A DNA stretch of 64,000 nt, from contig NZ_JABMKX010000022.1 of NCBI RefSeq assembly GCF_013204885.1, positions 1-64,000 of the forward strand, in the 5' to 3' direction. Positions 42,094 to 50,027 of this stretch are shown here, one piece after another. The position numbers were made by a program, and so were the translations under genes. The notes under the pieces are model-generated. The model did not search any database, was not told the origin of the DNA, and saw only the letters and a program-made list of their open reading frames with translations. Position 1 is the first letter of the stretch, and each line of letters begins with the position of its first letter. This DNA comes from Paenibacillus tritici (GTDB lineage Bacteria > Bacillota > Bacilli > Paenibacillales > Paenibacillaceae).

Positions 42094-42115
42094 ATTCAGA
42101 TGATAACCTGTCCTA

Positions 42116-42712
42116 TTATACCGGTCTCTCGATCTCAAAAATCTCCCCGATCCCCGCATAGTTATTCCCGGCCAGCCGGCTTACCGCCCCTAATTGTACC
42201 GGATCAATTCTTCCCTGTTCATAGATCTCCTCATCAATATGAAACTGCACGATCCTGCCGATAATCAGATCATTATTAGGCAGCTCCAGGCAATGCTCCA
42301 ACACACATTCCATCCGCACCTTCGCTTCCTTAATCCCCGGCACGACAATGTGCAGACTATCCACAGGCGTCAGTCCGGCTAGAGAAACCTCACTCTGATC
42401 CGGCGGCAGAGGAGCCGCAGTCATATTCACCTGCCCGACATTCTGCTGATCCACAATATGAACCACGAATTCCTTCGTATGCTTAATATTCCGCGCTGTA
42501 TCCTTGGACTGGCCCGCACCAGTATGCTGGATGGAGACAGAGATCATCGGCGGGTTAGAGGATACGATATTGAAGTAGCTGAACGGCGCACCATTCAATA
42601 CCCCCTCATCCCCCAGCGTGGTGACAAAAGCGATCGGCCGCGGAATAATCGTCCCGACCAGAAGCTTATAATTATCCCGCTCGGTGCCTTGCAGTGGATC
42701 AATCGAAATCAT
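42116..42712 (-). CDS. Flavin reductase-like FMN-binding split-barrel protein
   Basis: A 198-aa protein of the flavin reductase/DIM6 family. The barrel contains YKLLVGTIIPRPIAFVTTLG (residues about 15-34), the FMN phosphate-binding segment NGAPFSYFNIVSSNPPMISVSI, and ARNIKHTKEFVVHIVD. It binds FMN and reduces it, or acts as a flavin-dependent reductase; the substrate is unknown. The start is ATG at 42712, with AGAGGAGGCAC upstream; the in-frame extension to 42907 is unlike the family. Its promoter at 42807-42835 is close to consensus. It is a single gene, and GTAAAATTTTAC (42842-42853) just upstream of the -35 may be an operator. Confidence 0.9.
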   Translation of the reverse strand: MISIDPLQGTERDNYKLLVGTIIPRPIAFVTTLGDEGVLNGAPFSYFNIVSSNPPMISVSIQHTGAGQSKDTARNIKHTKEFVVHIVDQQNVGQVNMTAAPLPPDQSEVSLAGLTPVDSLHIVVPGIKEAKVRMECVLEHCLELPNNDLIIGRIVQFHIDEEIYEQGRIDPVQLGAVSRLAGNNYAGIGEIFEIERPV

Positions 42713-42806
42713 AATTGTGCCTCCTCTTTTCTGGATAAGCGTCATCCCATCCCCATTATCATGCACAAACGCCTGCCATTCAAGCTGCTCCTGACCATCG
42801 TGGAGA

Positions 42807-42835
42807 TCCATAAAATTTGTTCTTGTTTTTGTCAA
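42807..42835 (-). promoter_or_regulatory. Promoter of the flavin reductase gene
   Basis: Minus strand TTGACA, 17 bases, TATGGA, giving a leader of about 90 bases. A dyad GTAAAATTTTAC lies just upstream of the -35. Confidence 0.6.
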
Positions 42836-42940
42836 TATTTGTGGTAAAATTTTACTTGTAAATAAATCCTTTTTATGTATTTTGTTGTTTGCGAGTCCGC
42901 TATTCATTTACGGCCAATCTAACTTGAAAGGGGTGGAAAA

Positions 42941-43369
42941 ATGAAGCTGGCTTTTCCGATTCTCGTAGGACGGATTCTGATCGCCGGCGGTATCTTGACA
43001 GCGGGGATTCTCTTGGGAACGATTGCAGCAGAATCAACTATTGCTCTGACCGAGAAGTCCTCCAAAGCTGTGACTGTCTATCCGAAAAATGAGAACGGCG
43101 ATACCTACGGTTCGGCATTCCATGCAAGTACAAATGAAGAGAAACCGGATTTGATTGAAGCGGTCGGCGAAGACGGTGTTACAGGTTATATCCGTAAAAA
43201 AGATCTGGATGGCGACATGCCAAAAACACCTGAAGAAGCAACCGCATTGATGAACAAGCAACAAGCGGAAGGCCCGAGGCAAATCCCCTTGTACGAAAAA
43301 GACGGCAAAACGGTGATCGGAACTTTTACGGCAGGCGAAACTAAACCCGTAGATACTAAGGAGGAATAA
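42941..43369 (+). CDS. Membrane-anchored protein of unknown function, partner 1
   Basis: A 142-aa protein. One hydrophobic N-terminal helix (residues about 4-30, FPILVGRILIAGGILTAGILLG) is followed by an extracytoplasmic soluble part. The soluble part has AVTVYPKNENGDTYGSAF, DLIEAVGEDGVTGYIRKKDLDG and IPLYEKDGKTVIGTFTAG, an SH3-like pattern of short beta strands seen in several unnamed Bacillales proteins. AAAGGGG lies upstream of the ATG. The next gene starts 4 bases after its stop. The pair lies in a lower-GC pocket (42.9-44.7 kb) compared with its surroundings. Function unknown. Confidence 0.7.
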   Translation: MKLAFPILVGRILIAGGILTAGILLGTIAAESTIALTEKSSKAVTVYPKNENGDTYGSAFHASTNEEKPDLIEAVGEDGVTGYIRKKDLDGDMPKTPEEATALMNKQQAEGPRQIPLYEKDGKTVIGTFTAGETKPVDTKEE

Positions 43370-43373
43370 TCCT

Positions 43374-43838
43374 ATGTTCTCGAAAAAAATCAAGCAAGTT
43401 ACAGGTGTGTTAATGGCGGGTTTTCTGATTGGCGTTACGGCTACTTTGGCATCGGCGGCTCCTTTAAGAGGTCCCTTTATAAATACACCGACCTACGTGG
43501 TAAACAATCAATACTACCGATACACCGCCTGGAGTGAGATTGATAGAACAGCCGCAAATAATATGAAAAGTCAAACGTACATCAACAACCAAGTTGAATG
43601 GGAAGCAGTTCCAGCAGGTTATATTGGTGCACAAACGGCTTTATACAAAGATGGAGCTTTAGTAGCCAGTTCTTCTCCATCTTATACTGATTTCCCAACC
43701 TACGCACACGTAGCAACTGAAATTAATACTTACGGATATGGTAATTACTCAGCTAAAGGAGTTGTATATGTATATAAAGGAAATGGATATGATAGTTTTA
43801 TAACCAATCAAACTCCAGCCATGGCTGGTGGCTTTTAA
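43374..43838 (+). CDS. Secreted protein of unknown function, partner 2
   Basis: A 154-aa exported protein. The signal peptide (MFSKKIKQVTGVLMAGFLIG, then ATLASAA) ends near residue 29. The mature part is small, Tyr/Asn/Thr-rich and Cys-free, with a repeated YxYTAWSEID, YGYGNYSAKG style and GGF at the end, predicted beta-rich. GGAGGAATAATCC overlaps the end of the partner gene, so the two are translated as a unit. Codon use is AT-rich compared with the window. I recognise no family; a bacteriocin-like or cell-surface role is possible but unsupported. A strong terminator follows at 43903. Confidence 0.7.
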   Translation: MFSKKIKQVTGVLMAGFLIGVTATLASAAPLRGPFINTPTYVVNNQYYRYTAWSEIDRTAANNMKSQTYINNQVEWEAVPAGYIGAQTALYKDGALVASSSPSYTDFPTYAHVATEINTYGYGNYSAKGVVYVYKGNGYDSFITNQTPAMAGGF

Positions 43839-43902
43839 GTTAGAACCAGATGATGTAAAAATTCAGCGCGTTGCTGGCCGTAGAGGGAAATGAACGAAGT
43901 TC

Positions 43903-43961
43903 TATCGACGAACAAGCCATTTTCCCACTAGGACAAGGGATGGCACATTCGTCGATTTTTT
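43903..43961 (+). terminator. Large Rho-independent terminator
   Basis: ATCGACGAA pairs with TTCGTCGAT around an inner GCCAT/ATGGC and TCCC/GGGA stem, followed by TTTTT. It ends the unknown secreted pair and overlaps a 63-codon frame that I therefore reject. Confidence 0.85.
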
Positions 43962-44067
43962 ATGCTCATTATGCTAATCAATTTACTCCCCACGCATATT
44001 GTGCCTCCTGCCTTGCAGGAATACTGTTTATGTATGACGAAGGTTCAGTTCAAGAGGAGTGATTCAA

Positions 44068-44742
44068 ATGATAATCCAAGCGGTTCTTTTTGATCTGGAT
44101 GGAACACTGCTAGACCGTGACTCGTCACTATTAATGTTTGCCAGAGAGCAATACCATCGCTACTCCCCGTTGCAGATCGTTGATGAACATGCTTTTGTGG
44201 AGCGGTTCATTGAGCTTGATAATCATGGTTCCGTATGGAAGGATCAAGTATATCAGCAGCTCATCCATGAGTTCTCCATTCAAAATTTGGACTGGACGGC
44301 GCTTTTAGAGGATTACATAAGCAATTTCCACAAGCATTGTACAGGTTTTCCGAATTTGCTGAATATGCTTACCGCTTTGAAGAAACAAGATATTAAGCTG
44401 GCACTAGTCTCCAACGGTTACGGGCAATTTCAATATGATAATTTCAAGGCATTACATATCGCGCATCTATTCGATGAGGTGCTGATATCAGAATGGGAAA
44501 GGCTGCGGAAGCCTGACCCAGCGATTTTCATGCGTGCTCTAACTAAACTTGGAGTCTCTGCTGAGAATGCTCTCTTTGTAGGAGATCATCCTGATAACGA
44601 TATACGGGCAAGCCGTAACGTTGGGATGAAGGCGGTTTGGAAACGAAATGATCCACGGGAAGCTATTACTGAAGCTGATGCTGTAATTGATGATTTAGGG
44701 GAATTAGTGAATGTAGTAAAGCTGTTTTCGGCCCGGGACTGA
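44068..44742 (+). CDS. HAD-superfamily hydrolase
   Basis: A 224-aa HAD phosphatase. Motif I is FDLDGTLLDRD (nucleophile Asp in DLDGT), motif II LALVSNGYG near residue 112, motif III Lys in RLRKPDPAIF near 145-155, and motif IV FVGDHPDNDI near 170. This is the subfamily with an alpha-helical cap (phosphoglycolate phosphatase-like, YjjG/PgmB type). The start is ATG at 44068 because AGAGGAG lies 9 bases upstream; GTG at 44059 overlaps the RBS. Substrate unknown. It sits in the low-GC pocket with the unrecognised pair but has no clear functional link to it. Confidence 0.9.
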   Translation: MIIQAVLFDLDGTLLDRDSSLLMFAREQYHRYSPLQIVDEHAFVERFIELDNHGSVWKDQVYQQLIHEFSIQNLDWTALLEDYISNFHKHCTGFPNLLNMLTALKKQDIKLALVSNGYGQFQYDNFKALHIAHLFDEVLISEWERLRKPDPAIFMRALTKLGVSAENALFVGDHPDNDIRASRNVGMKAVWKRNDPREAITEADAVIDDLGELVNVVKLFSARD

Positions 44743-44750
44743 AACAATCC

Positions 44751-44927
44751 TGCTCATATTGCAACATTCTCCTCATTGTAAGGTCCATGATTAACAATTG
44801 TTGTACAAAAGTCAGCTTTCCGCCTCCACCAAGCCACTGAGCAGGATAATTCCTGCTTTTCTTACAACAATCCTCCTGAATACGCCTGTGTCTCTGAACC
44901 AGAGTTGCAATTTATGCAGTATTTCGT
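44751..44927. repeat. Dispersed intergenic repeat family 1, copy 2 (about 177 bp)
   Basis: Homologous to 20334-20511 (see that entry). It begins 8 bases after the HAD stop and fills the gap to the convergent GNAT gene, so it may serve as the 3-prime end of one or both transcripts. Confidence 0.7.
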
Positions 44928-44950
44928 TGCTATAATCTACAGCGTTAACT

Positions 44951-45433
44951 TTAAATAACCTTTTTCTCGTAATAGCACAAGGTCAGCCTGTCGTTGATCA
45001 CTTGCATCTCACCCGTTCTCCTGTAGCCCAGCTTCTCATACAAGTAGCAGTTCCTCTCTTCTTGCATGATAGTAGCCAGCCCCCAGACTGTAGCATCAGC
45101 ATAGATTTGCTCAATCTGAGCGAACACCTGCTGGGCGATACCTTGGCCTTGATGTTCTGGCAGGATAAATATTTGCCCGAGCCAATATTCATGCTCTTCT
45201 TTCTTTTTGACTCTAATACTACCTGCTGCGATACCGGCATACCGGATGATGTAATAATCTACAGTAGGCTGATTGATCCGTTCCACCACTCTCTCCACAG
45301 TCTCATTGGCCGGGCTGGTCTCATAATCCTGATATTTCTCCAAGAGCGGCAGGAAGGCTTGGATCTGCATATCATGAATAACCGCCGCATCCTCCACTGT
45401 CGCTTTACTTAACGTAACCGTTGAAATCCCCAT
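44951..45433 (-). CDS. GNAT-family N-acetyltransferase
   Basis: A 160-aa acetyltransferase. The acetyl-CoA loop is LPEHQGQGIAQQVFAQIEQ (Q-x-x-G-x-G/A) near residue 95; IIRYAGIAAGSIRVKKK and ATIMQEERNCYLYEKLGY are the usual flanking strands. The start is ATG at 45433, with GGAGGTACATACA upstream; an earlier TTG-frame start is less likely. It is downstream of a second GNAT gene with 17 bases between, so the two are co-transcribed. Acceptor unknown. Confidence 0.9.
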   Translation of the reverse strand: MGISTVTLSKATVEDAAVIHDMQIQAFLPLLEKYQDYETSPANETVERVVERINQPTVDYYIIRYAGIAAGSIRVKKKEEHEYWLGQIFILPEHQGQGIAQQVFAQIEQIYADATVWGLATIMQEERNCYLYEKLGYRRTGEMQVINDRLTLCYYEKKVI

Positions 45434-45450
45434 TGTATGTACCTCCAAAT

Positions 45451-45936
45451 TCATCGAAAATATACATAATCCAAGTGTTCACCAGCAAGTCCTGCAATAT
45501 GATTATTCTGTCTTCTATGCGATAGAGTAAATCCGATGCTCTCATACATCCGTCGGGCAGGGATCAGATCATCATTCGTGGTAACAATAATTTGCTGCAC
45601 ATCATTCTGGAGGATTCTATTGACCGCTTCTTGGAGCTGCATCGTACTGTAACCTTTGCCCTTGTATGCTGAAGCAATGCAATTGTGACCAATTTCCACA
45701 TATCGGGGCATATTCCTCGGGTCCCATGAAACAAAGCCAATGGCCTTACCGTTAAGCGTTGTTATAAAACCATACTTATCCGCAATTTGCAGATGGTCAA
45801 AGAAAAAGCTGTCAAACGCCTGCCAATCCGTAATGCAGCTATGCTCATACCTGGTATCAAAGGAATAGGCATCTTTCAATAGCTCAACCAGTATTCCCCG
45901 CTCTAAGCTACTTACTTTCTTAAATTCAATATCCAT
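45451..45936 (-). CDS. GNAT-family N-acetyltransferase
   Basis: A 161-aa acetyltransferase. The core reads IGHNCIASAYKGKGYSTMQLQEAVNRI (acetyl-CoA pyrophosphate loop) followed by QQIIVTTNDDLIPARRMYESIGF, typical of the RimI-like group. GGAGGGCGC is upstream of the ATG. It is the first gene of the two-GNAT unit. The two proteins share little beyond the fold, so this is not a recent duplication. Acceptor unknown. Confidence 0.9.
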   Translation of the reverse strand: MDIEFKKVSSLERGILVELLKDAYSFDTRYEHSCITDWQAFDSFFFDHLQIADKYGFITTLNGKAIGFVSWDPRNMPRYVEIGHNCIASAYKGKGYSTMQLQEAVNRILQNDVQQIIVTTNDDLIPARRMYESIGFTLSHRRQNNHIAGLAGEHLDYVYFR

Positions 45937-46071
45937 GCGCCCTCCATATCTTCTTTGAATTCACTTACAAATATTATATTTAATCACACAATTCCACCAT
46001 GACATATTGCATGTAAGTTTTGGACGCAAAAAGACGGTACTTCACTAACTCAGAAGCCCGCCTGTCTATAC

Positions 46072-46950
46072 TTATTTCGCCTTCACCGGCTCCAGCAGGT
46101 TCAAATCATACAGATTGCCGCTGTTCTCTGGATGATCATTGCGGATATGCTCTTCCAGGCAAAGCCGGGTAGGGTCCGAAGTGTATTTCTTACTGTGTGA
46201 TAATTGATTCATCAGGTTGTTCCAAGAGCCGCCAATGTCTTCATCGCTGTCAAGCTTGGCATAGAGTCCGCCGGGCAGCAGCATCTCCTGGAATGGCTCC
46301 GGTACAACGACCCCCTCAGGAATTGTCGCACACATTCCATAACCATAGGGCTTACCTGTACTACTTGGCATGGGCTTCATATTCCCGCCGAACAACCGCG
46401 CCGTACCCAAGAGAGTCGCAGACTTCAGCCAGTCCATTAAAGGTCCCATCGCTTTGTCTTCAGGAGAAACGTCTACCACGATATGAAAGGCAACCCTCAT
46501 CGCAGGCAGTGTAATCACTTTGAATGTTGACCGCTCGGTTACATTACTCATAAATACATTCTCCATTTCGTTAAGCAGTTCCTCCAGGACAGAGGTCCTC
46601 TTATTGGTAATGTTCAGGTATTCAAGGGTATGAAGTAATTGCTGTTCAACCCGTTTCAAGCCTTTTTGGTGCACCTGTAGAGCCGCTATCCTGTTCTCAA
46701 TGACCCGTATGAGTTCAAATACTGATTTTCTCTCCACGACAGGCTGTATTTCTTTGATCGGAATATCCATTCTCCGCAGCAGAGCCGTGATCCTGATACA
46801 TTGAAGCGCATCCTCATCGTATGTGCGCCAACCCGACGATGAATCTCTGCCGCTATGAAATAGTCCCTCTGCTTCCCAGTGCCGCAACGTGCGGCTCGTC
46901 AGCCCCATTTGCTCTGACAATTGCTGTATGGTAACAACAGTCCTGTTCAT
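46072..46950 (-). CDS. MerR-family regulator with GyrI-like ligand-binding domain
   Basis: A 292-aa regulator. The N-terminal winged helix starts TIQQLSEQMGLTSRTLRHWEAEGLF, then RTYDEDALQCIRITALLRRMDIPI. A long coiled helix follows (HQKGLKRVEQQLLHTLEYLNIT). The C-terminal half (about 150-270) shows TLPAMRVAFHIVVDVSPEDKAMGPLMDWL and PEPFQEMLLPGGLYAKLDSDED, matching the GyrI/AraC effector-binding-like domain that binds drugs or lipophilic cations in BmrR-type proteins. AGGAGGTAG precedes the ATG. A perfect 8-1-8 palindrome (46989-47005) is 39 bases upstream. It is monocistronic; the target genes are not obvious. Confidence 0.9.
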   Translation of the reverse strand: MNRTVVTIQQLSEQMGLTSRTLRHWEAEGLFHSGRDSSSGWRTYDEDALQCIRITALLRRMDIPIKEIQPVVERKSVFELIRVIENRIAALQVHQKGLKRVEQQLLHTLEYLNITNKRTSVLEELLNEMENVFMSNVTERSTFKVITLPAMRVAFHIVVDVSPEDKAMGPLMDWLKSATLLGTARLFGGNMKPMPSSTGKPYGYGMCATIPEGVVVPEPFQEMLLPGGLYAKLDSDEDIGGSWNNLMNQLSHSKKYTSDPTRLCLEEHIRNDHPENSGNLYDLNLLEPVKAK

Positions 46951-46988
46951 TTCTACCTCCTCTCTTCGATCTCATAGCTATCGTATCA

Positions 46989-47005
46989 CTTGACGCCGCG
47001 TCAAG
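46989..47005. promoter_or_regulatory. Candidate MerR operator, perfect palindrome
   Basis: CTTGACGC-C-GCGTCAAG, upstream of the MerR gene. The minus-strand arm contains TTGACG, which may be the -35, as in other MerR-controlled promoters. Confidence 0.6.
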
Positions 47006-47042
47006 TTCAAGGAGTAATCTCATAAACCTATATAATATAAAA

Positions 47043-47071
47043 TTGACTTTCGCACGAATGTGTTGTAAAAA
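47043..47071 (+). promoter_or_regulatory. Promoter of the T-box/trpS transcript
   Basis: TTGACT, 17 bases, TAAAAA preceded by TG one base up (extended -10 like). Transcription would start near 47078, ahead of the T-box leader. Confidence 0.55.
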
Positions 47072-47103
47072 TACAGTAATACAATATTATACAACTTTGC
47101 AAT

Positions 47104-47372
47104 GACGAAGAGAGTACGCATAACGAATACTTCAGAGAGCTGATGGATGGTGCGAATCAGTGTAGGGACTATGCCGAAGTGGACTTCTGAGCATCCAAAC
47201 CGAACCTTAGGAAGTAGGCTTTGGCGAAAGTCTCGTCGTTACAAGAGACGCGTATTCAGATATCCAGTGATATTTCGATACGTTTAAGCGGGTCCGATCC
47301 AATTTCGGGCTAATTAAGGTGGTACCACGGGGTTCTCTCGTCCTTTTCAGGATGAGAGGACCCCTTTTTGAT
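47104..47372 (+). promoter_or_regulatory. T-box riboswitch, tryptophan-specific
   Basis: A T-box leader of about 270 bases. Stem I carries GAGAGCTGATGGATGGTGCGA-like distal loop bases; the specifier loop has CCGAAGTGGACTTC, with TGG (Trp) at 47180-47182. The T-box sequence AAGGTGGTACCACGG is at 47315-47329 and pairs with the uncharged tRNA acceptor end. A terminator hairpin (GGGGTTCTCTCGTCC/GGATGAGAGGACCCC) with TTTTTG follows at about 47329-47372; the T-box bulge can form the competing antiterminator. Uncharged tRNA-Trp would therefore raise trpS expression. Confidence 0.92.
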
Positions 47373-47392
47373 TACATAGACGGAGGGATAAA

Positions 47393-48394
47393 ATGAGTAA
47401 TGAAATTGTGTTAACAGGAATTAAGCCTACAGGCAAAGTCCATCTGGGGAACTACATCGGAGCGATCAAACCCGCGCTGCAAATTGCCGGGACCAGTGAT
47501 TGCACCTCTCTTTACTTCATCGCAGACTACCATGGATTAACCTTCATTCAGGATAGAGATGAGTTCAATACTTTGTCTTACAGCATTGCAGCTACATGGT
47601 TGGCTTTAGGACTCGACCCGGACCGGGTAATTTTTTATAGACAATCCGATGTGCCGGAAATCTTCGAGCTTAGCTGGATCTTGTCATGCCTAACCTCCAA
47701 AGGACTAATGAACCGCGCCCATGCCTACAAATCCATTCATGACAAAAATGAACAATTAGGCTTGGATTCAGATACCGGGGTCAATATGGGCCTCTACACC
47801 TATCCGATTCTGATGGCAGCGGATATTCTTCTGTTTCAATCAGACAAGGTCCCTGTCGGTAAAGACCAGATACAGCACGTGGAGATCGCCAGAGATATCG
47901 CCGAAGGCTTTAACAGGATTTATGGAGATACCTTCAAGCTGCCTGACTATATTGTCGATGAGAAAACAGCAGTTATTCCGGGTCTGGACGGAAGAAAAAT
48001 GAGCAAAAGCTATAATAATACGATTCCGCTGTTTGAACCAGCAGAACACTTGAAGAAGCTCATCAACAAAATTAAAACGGACTCAACGCCTCCACAGGCA
48101 CCAAAAAACCCGGATACCTCAAATATTTACTTACTGTACAAAGAGTTTGCGACTCCTGCCCAAGTACAGGATTTCAGGAACAAATATTTAAACGGTATCA
48201 GTTGGGGAGATGCCAAACAAGAACTGTTCCAGGTGGTAAATGCTTACCTGGAGGAGCCGCGTAAAAAATATAATAAATTGATGGTTGCGCCAGTGCAAAT
48301 TGATGACATCCTAAATGAGGGTGCCCGGAAGGCAAGAGCCATAGCTGCACCTTTGCTTAAGAAGGTAAAATTAAAGATCGGACGTTACAATTAG
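47393..48394 (+). CDS. trpS: Tryptophanyl-tRNA synthetase
   Basis: A 333-aa class I aminoacyl-tRNA synthetase charging tRNA-Trp. The HIGH-type motif is KVHLGNYIG (residues about 16-24) and the KMSKS motif is GRKMSKSYNN at about 200-209. Tryptophan-pocket segments are TGVNMGLYTYPILMAADILLF and VGKDQIQHVEIARDIA. The length matches bacterial TrpRS (about 330). It follows a Trp-specific T-box leader, and GGAGGGATAAA precedes the ATG. It converges on the ABC permease gene with no visible terminator in the 34-base gap. The first domain and catalytic motifs are intact. Confidence 0.97.
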   Translation: MSNEIVLTGIKPTGKVHLGNYIGAIKPALQIAGTSDCTSLYFIADYHGLTFIQDRDEFNTLSYSIAATWLALGLDPDRVIFYRQSDVPEIFELSWILSCLTSKGLMNRAHAYKSIHDKNEQLGLDSDTGVNMGLYTYPILMAADILLFQSDKVPVGKDQIQHVEIARDIAEGFNRIYGDTFKLPDYIVDEKTAVIPGLDGRKMSKSYNNTIPLFEPAEHLKKLINKIKTDSTPPQAPKNPDTSNIYLLYKEFATPAQVQDFRNKYLNGISWGDAKQELFQVVNAYLEEPRKKYNKLMVAPVQIDDILNEGARKARAIAAPLLKKVKLKIGRYN

Positions 48395-48428
48395 ATCAGA
48401 CTTCTATCTCTAGTAGTGGCTGTTAGGA

Positions 48429-50027
48429 TTACAGCCGCGCAAATAACCGCTCCCCGTGGGTCTGTATATATCTGTACATGCCAGCGCATACCGCTGCTAT
48501 AATAACACCGTATATCAGCATAAGAAGATCGCCGTTCAGCTGTTCAATAAGTAGGAACAGCATGACGGGAACGGCCAGCGTGAGGACTCCGATAACCATG
48601 GAGACCAGCACCGCTGCGCTCTGCTTGATGACTGCAACTTCACTGGTCCATTCCAGCTTGGGCAGCTTCAGGTTCACAATTACGCCCAGCATGGCTGAAT
48701 AACAGGCATAGATTACAGGGATCACAAGCAGGAGCAGACTTTCGGTCCATCCGGTCTCCAGCGTAACAACAAACAGCACCGAGCTTACGGCTATCACCGG
48801 CAACGTAATGGTGAGATTCACGGCAACCTTGCTGAGGATAATCACCTGCTTGGAGACGGGGGAGCTTGTCAATATCCACAGATGATTCCCTTCCAGCGAA
48901 ATTGAGCTTGATGTGGTGCAGCTCAGTATGACGAACAAGGACACCACAAGCGGGCTGAACGTATTCAAATATTCCGACAACTGCGGAATGGCAAGGATGG
49001 TCCCAAGCTTCTCTGAGCTGACGAACAATAATGAAACCGACATTAATAAGAGCAGAACCATACCAACGCCTGTGTTCAGCACATAATTGGCGGAGCTGAA
49101 GTAGCGGCGCAGCTCTTTGAGATACAAGGCCTTGAACACAGAGCTCTCCTGCAAGGGCTTCATGGTGTACTTGCGGCCTGCACGGCTGGTCATCAGTCCC
49201 GTATGAATGGCTTTGTACCGGGTTGCCAGCACGGTGGAGAAGAGTACAAAGGCCAGTACAGAGACAGCGATGAAGAGAATTAATGCAGGAACCCGGTACG
49301 AACAGACTGCATCAACATAGACGGACGCCAGCGGATACAGCTTGAAGATCATTTTACCCAAGCCCTCTCCAACATCCGTGAGCTGCTGCTCCTCTCCGTT
49401 AATCATAAATGAGCCCAGCATGAGGGCAATCATGAAGACAAACGTGAAGAGAATGCTGAGCATCCGGCTCGCCCTGAACCGGGAAGAGACCCAGCTGATC
49501 AAGGAGCCCACAATCGTAGCCGCTATAATCGGCAGTAAGCTGATGAATAAGAGTGTCATTAGAAAAAACAGATAAAACAGTACACCCGGCTTCACAAGCA
49601 GCGCATATACAGCCCCCGCCGGAAGCATGACCAGCAGCGTGAAGAACAGGTTCATCACATAGAGCTGAAGCACACGGCTCGCCACCACATGGCTGGTCTT
49701 CACGGGAAGCGACATGATCATATCGTAGTCCTTATAGCTGAACAATACCCCGCTTGCCTTATAGACCGTAGTGAAGAATCCGACCAGCGAAGTGACCGTC
49801 ATCATCACCGCCAGCAGCAGATCCAGCCGCCCGAGCTGTTCGAACGTCTTCGCCATCATGAGGCTGTAGCCGTAAGACACGAATCCTATCATGAGTATAC
49901 CGGCGATCATCGCGATACTGAGCAGCAGCGCCTTCCGTCTCTCCGCAGGGTCTTTCGTATGCAGTGCTTTATTGAGGCCGAAGGAGGACAATAGCTGCAG
50001 CTTCGTTAACCTCCAGATATTAATCAT
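48429..50027 (-). CDS. ABC-2-type exporter membrane protein
   Basis: A 532-aa polytopic membrane protein with about 12 hydrophobic segments arranged as two halves (first helices near residues 34-60, last near 480-510). It resembles the ABC transporter permeases of large Bacillales exporters with a paired ATPase and has no FtsX or EAA motif. The start is ATG at 50027, overlapping the ATPase stop by 8 bases and with GGAGCTGATTGACA upstream; the TTG 6 bases earlier is unlikely. It is the second gene of a two-gene exporter. Substrate unknown. Confidence 0.88.
   Translation of the reverse strand: MINIWRLTKLQLLSSFGLNKALHTKDPAERRKALLLSIAMIAGILMIGFVSYGYSLMMAKTFEQLGRLDLLLAVMMTVTSLVGFFTTVYKASGVLFSYKDYDMIMSLPVKTSHVVASRVLQLYVMNLFFTLLVMLPAGAVYALLVKPGVLFYLFFLMTLLFISLLPIIAATIVGSLISWVSSRFRASRMLSILFTFVFMIALMLGSFMINGEEQQLTDVGEGLGKMIFKLYPLASVYVDAVCSYRVPALILFIAVSVLAFVLFSTVLATRYKAIHTGLMTSRAGRKYTMKPLQESSVFKALYLKELRRYFSSANYVLNTGVGMVLLLLMSVSLLFVSSEKLGTILAIPQLSEYLNTFSPLVVSLFVILSCTTSSSISLEGNHLWILTSSPVSKQVIILSKVAVNLTITLPVIAVSSVLFVVTLETGWTESLLLLVIPVIYACYSAMLGVIVNLKLPKLEWTSEVAVIKQSAAVLVSMVIGVLTLAVPVMLFLLIEQLNGDLLMLIYGVIIAAVCAGMYRYIQTHGERLFARL

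Larger units (their letters stand above)
41961..42095 (+). ncRNA. Candidate small RNA of about 130 nt, antisense to the helD leader
   Basis: Bounded by a perfect-consensus promoter (41925-41954) and a Rho-independent terminator (42066-42093). Its only frame is an 11-codon ATG ORF without RBS. A hairpin TGTTGA-AATAG-TCAACA lies in the first half and an AU-rich single-stranded stretch before the terminator. The minus-strand helD promoter is at 42017-42045, so the helD 5-prime leader (about 42010 to 41880) overlaps the first 50 bases of this RNA in antisense. It could pair with the helD leader or act in trans. No protein-coding or riboswitch alternative is visible. Confidence 0.5.

Noticed and set aside
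43871..44062. 63-aa frame before the HAD gene
   Set aside because: It overlaps a strong Rho-independent terminator and has no RBS.
42941..44742. Low-GC pocket as a mobile element
   Set aside because: No integrase, transposase, direct repeats or tRNA junction could be seen; only base composition differs.
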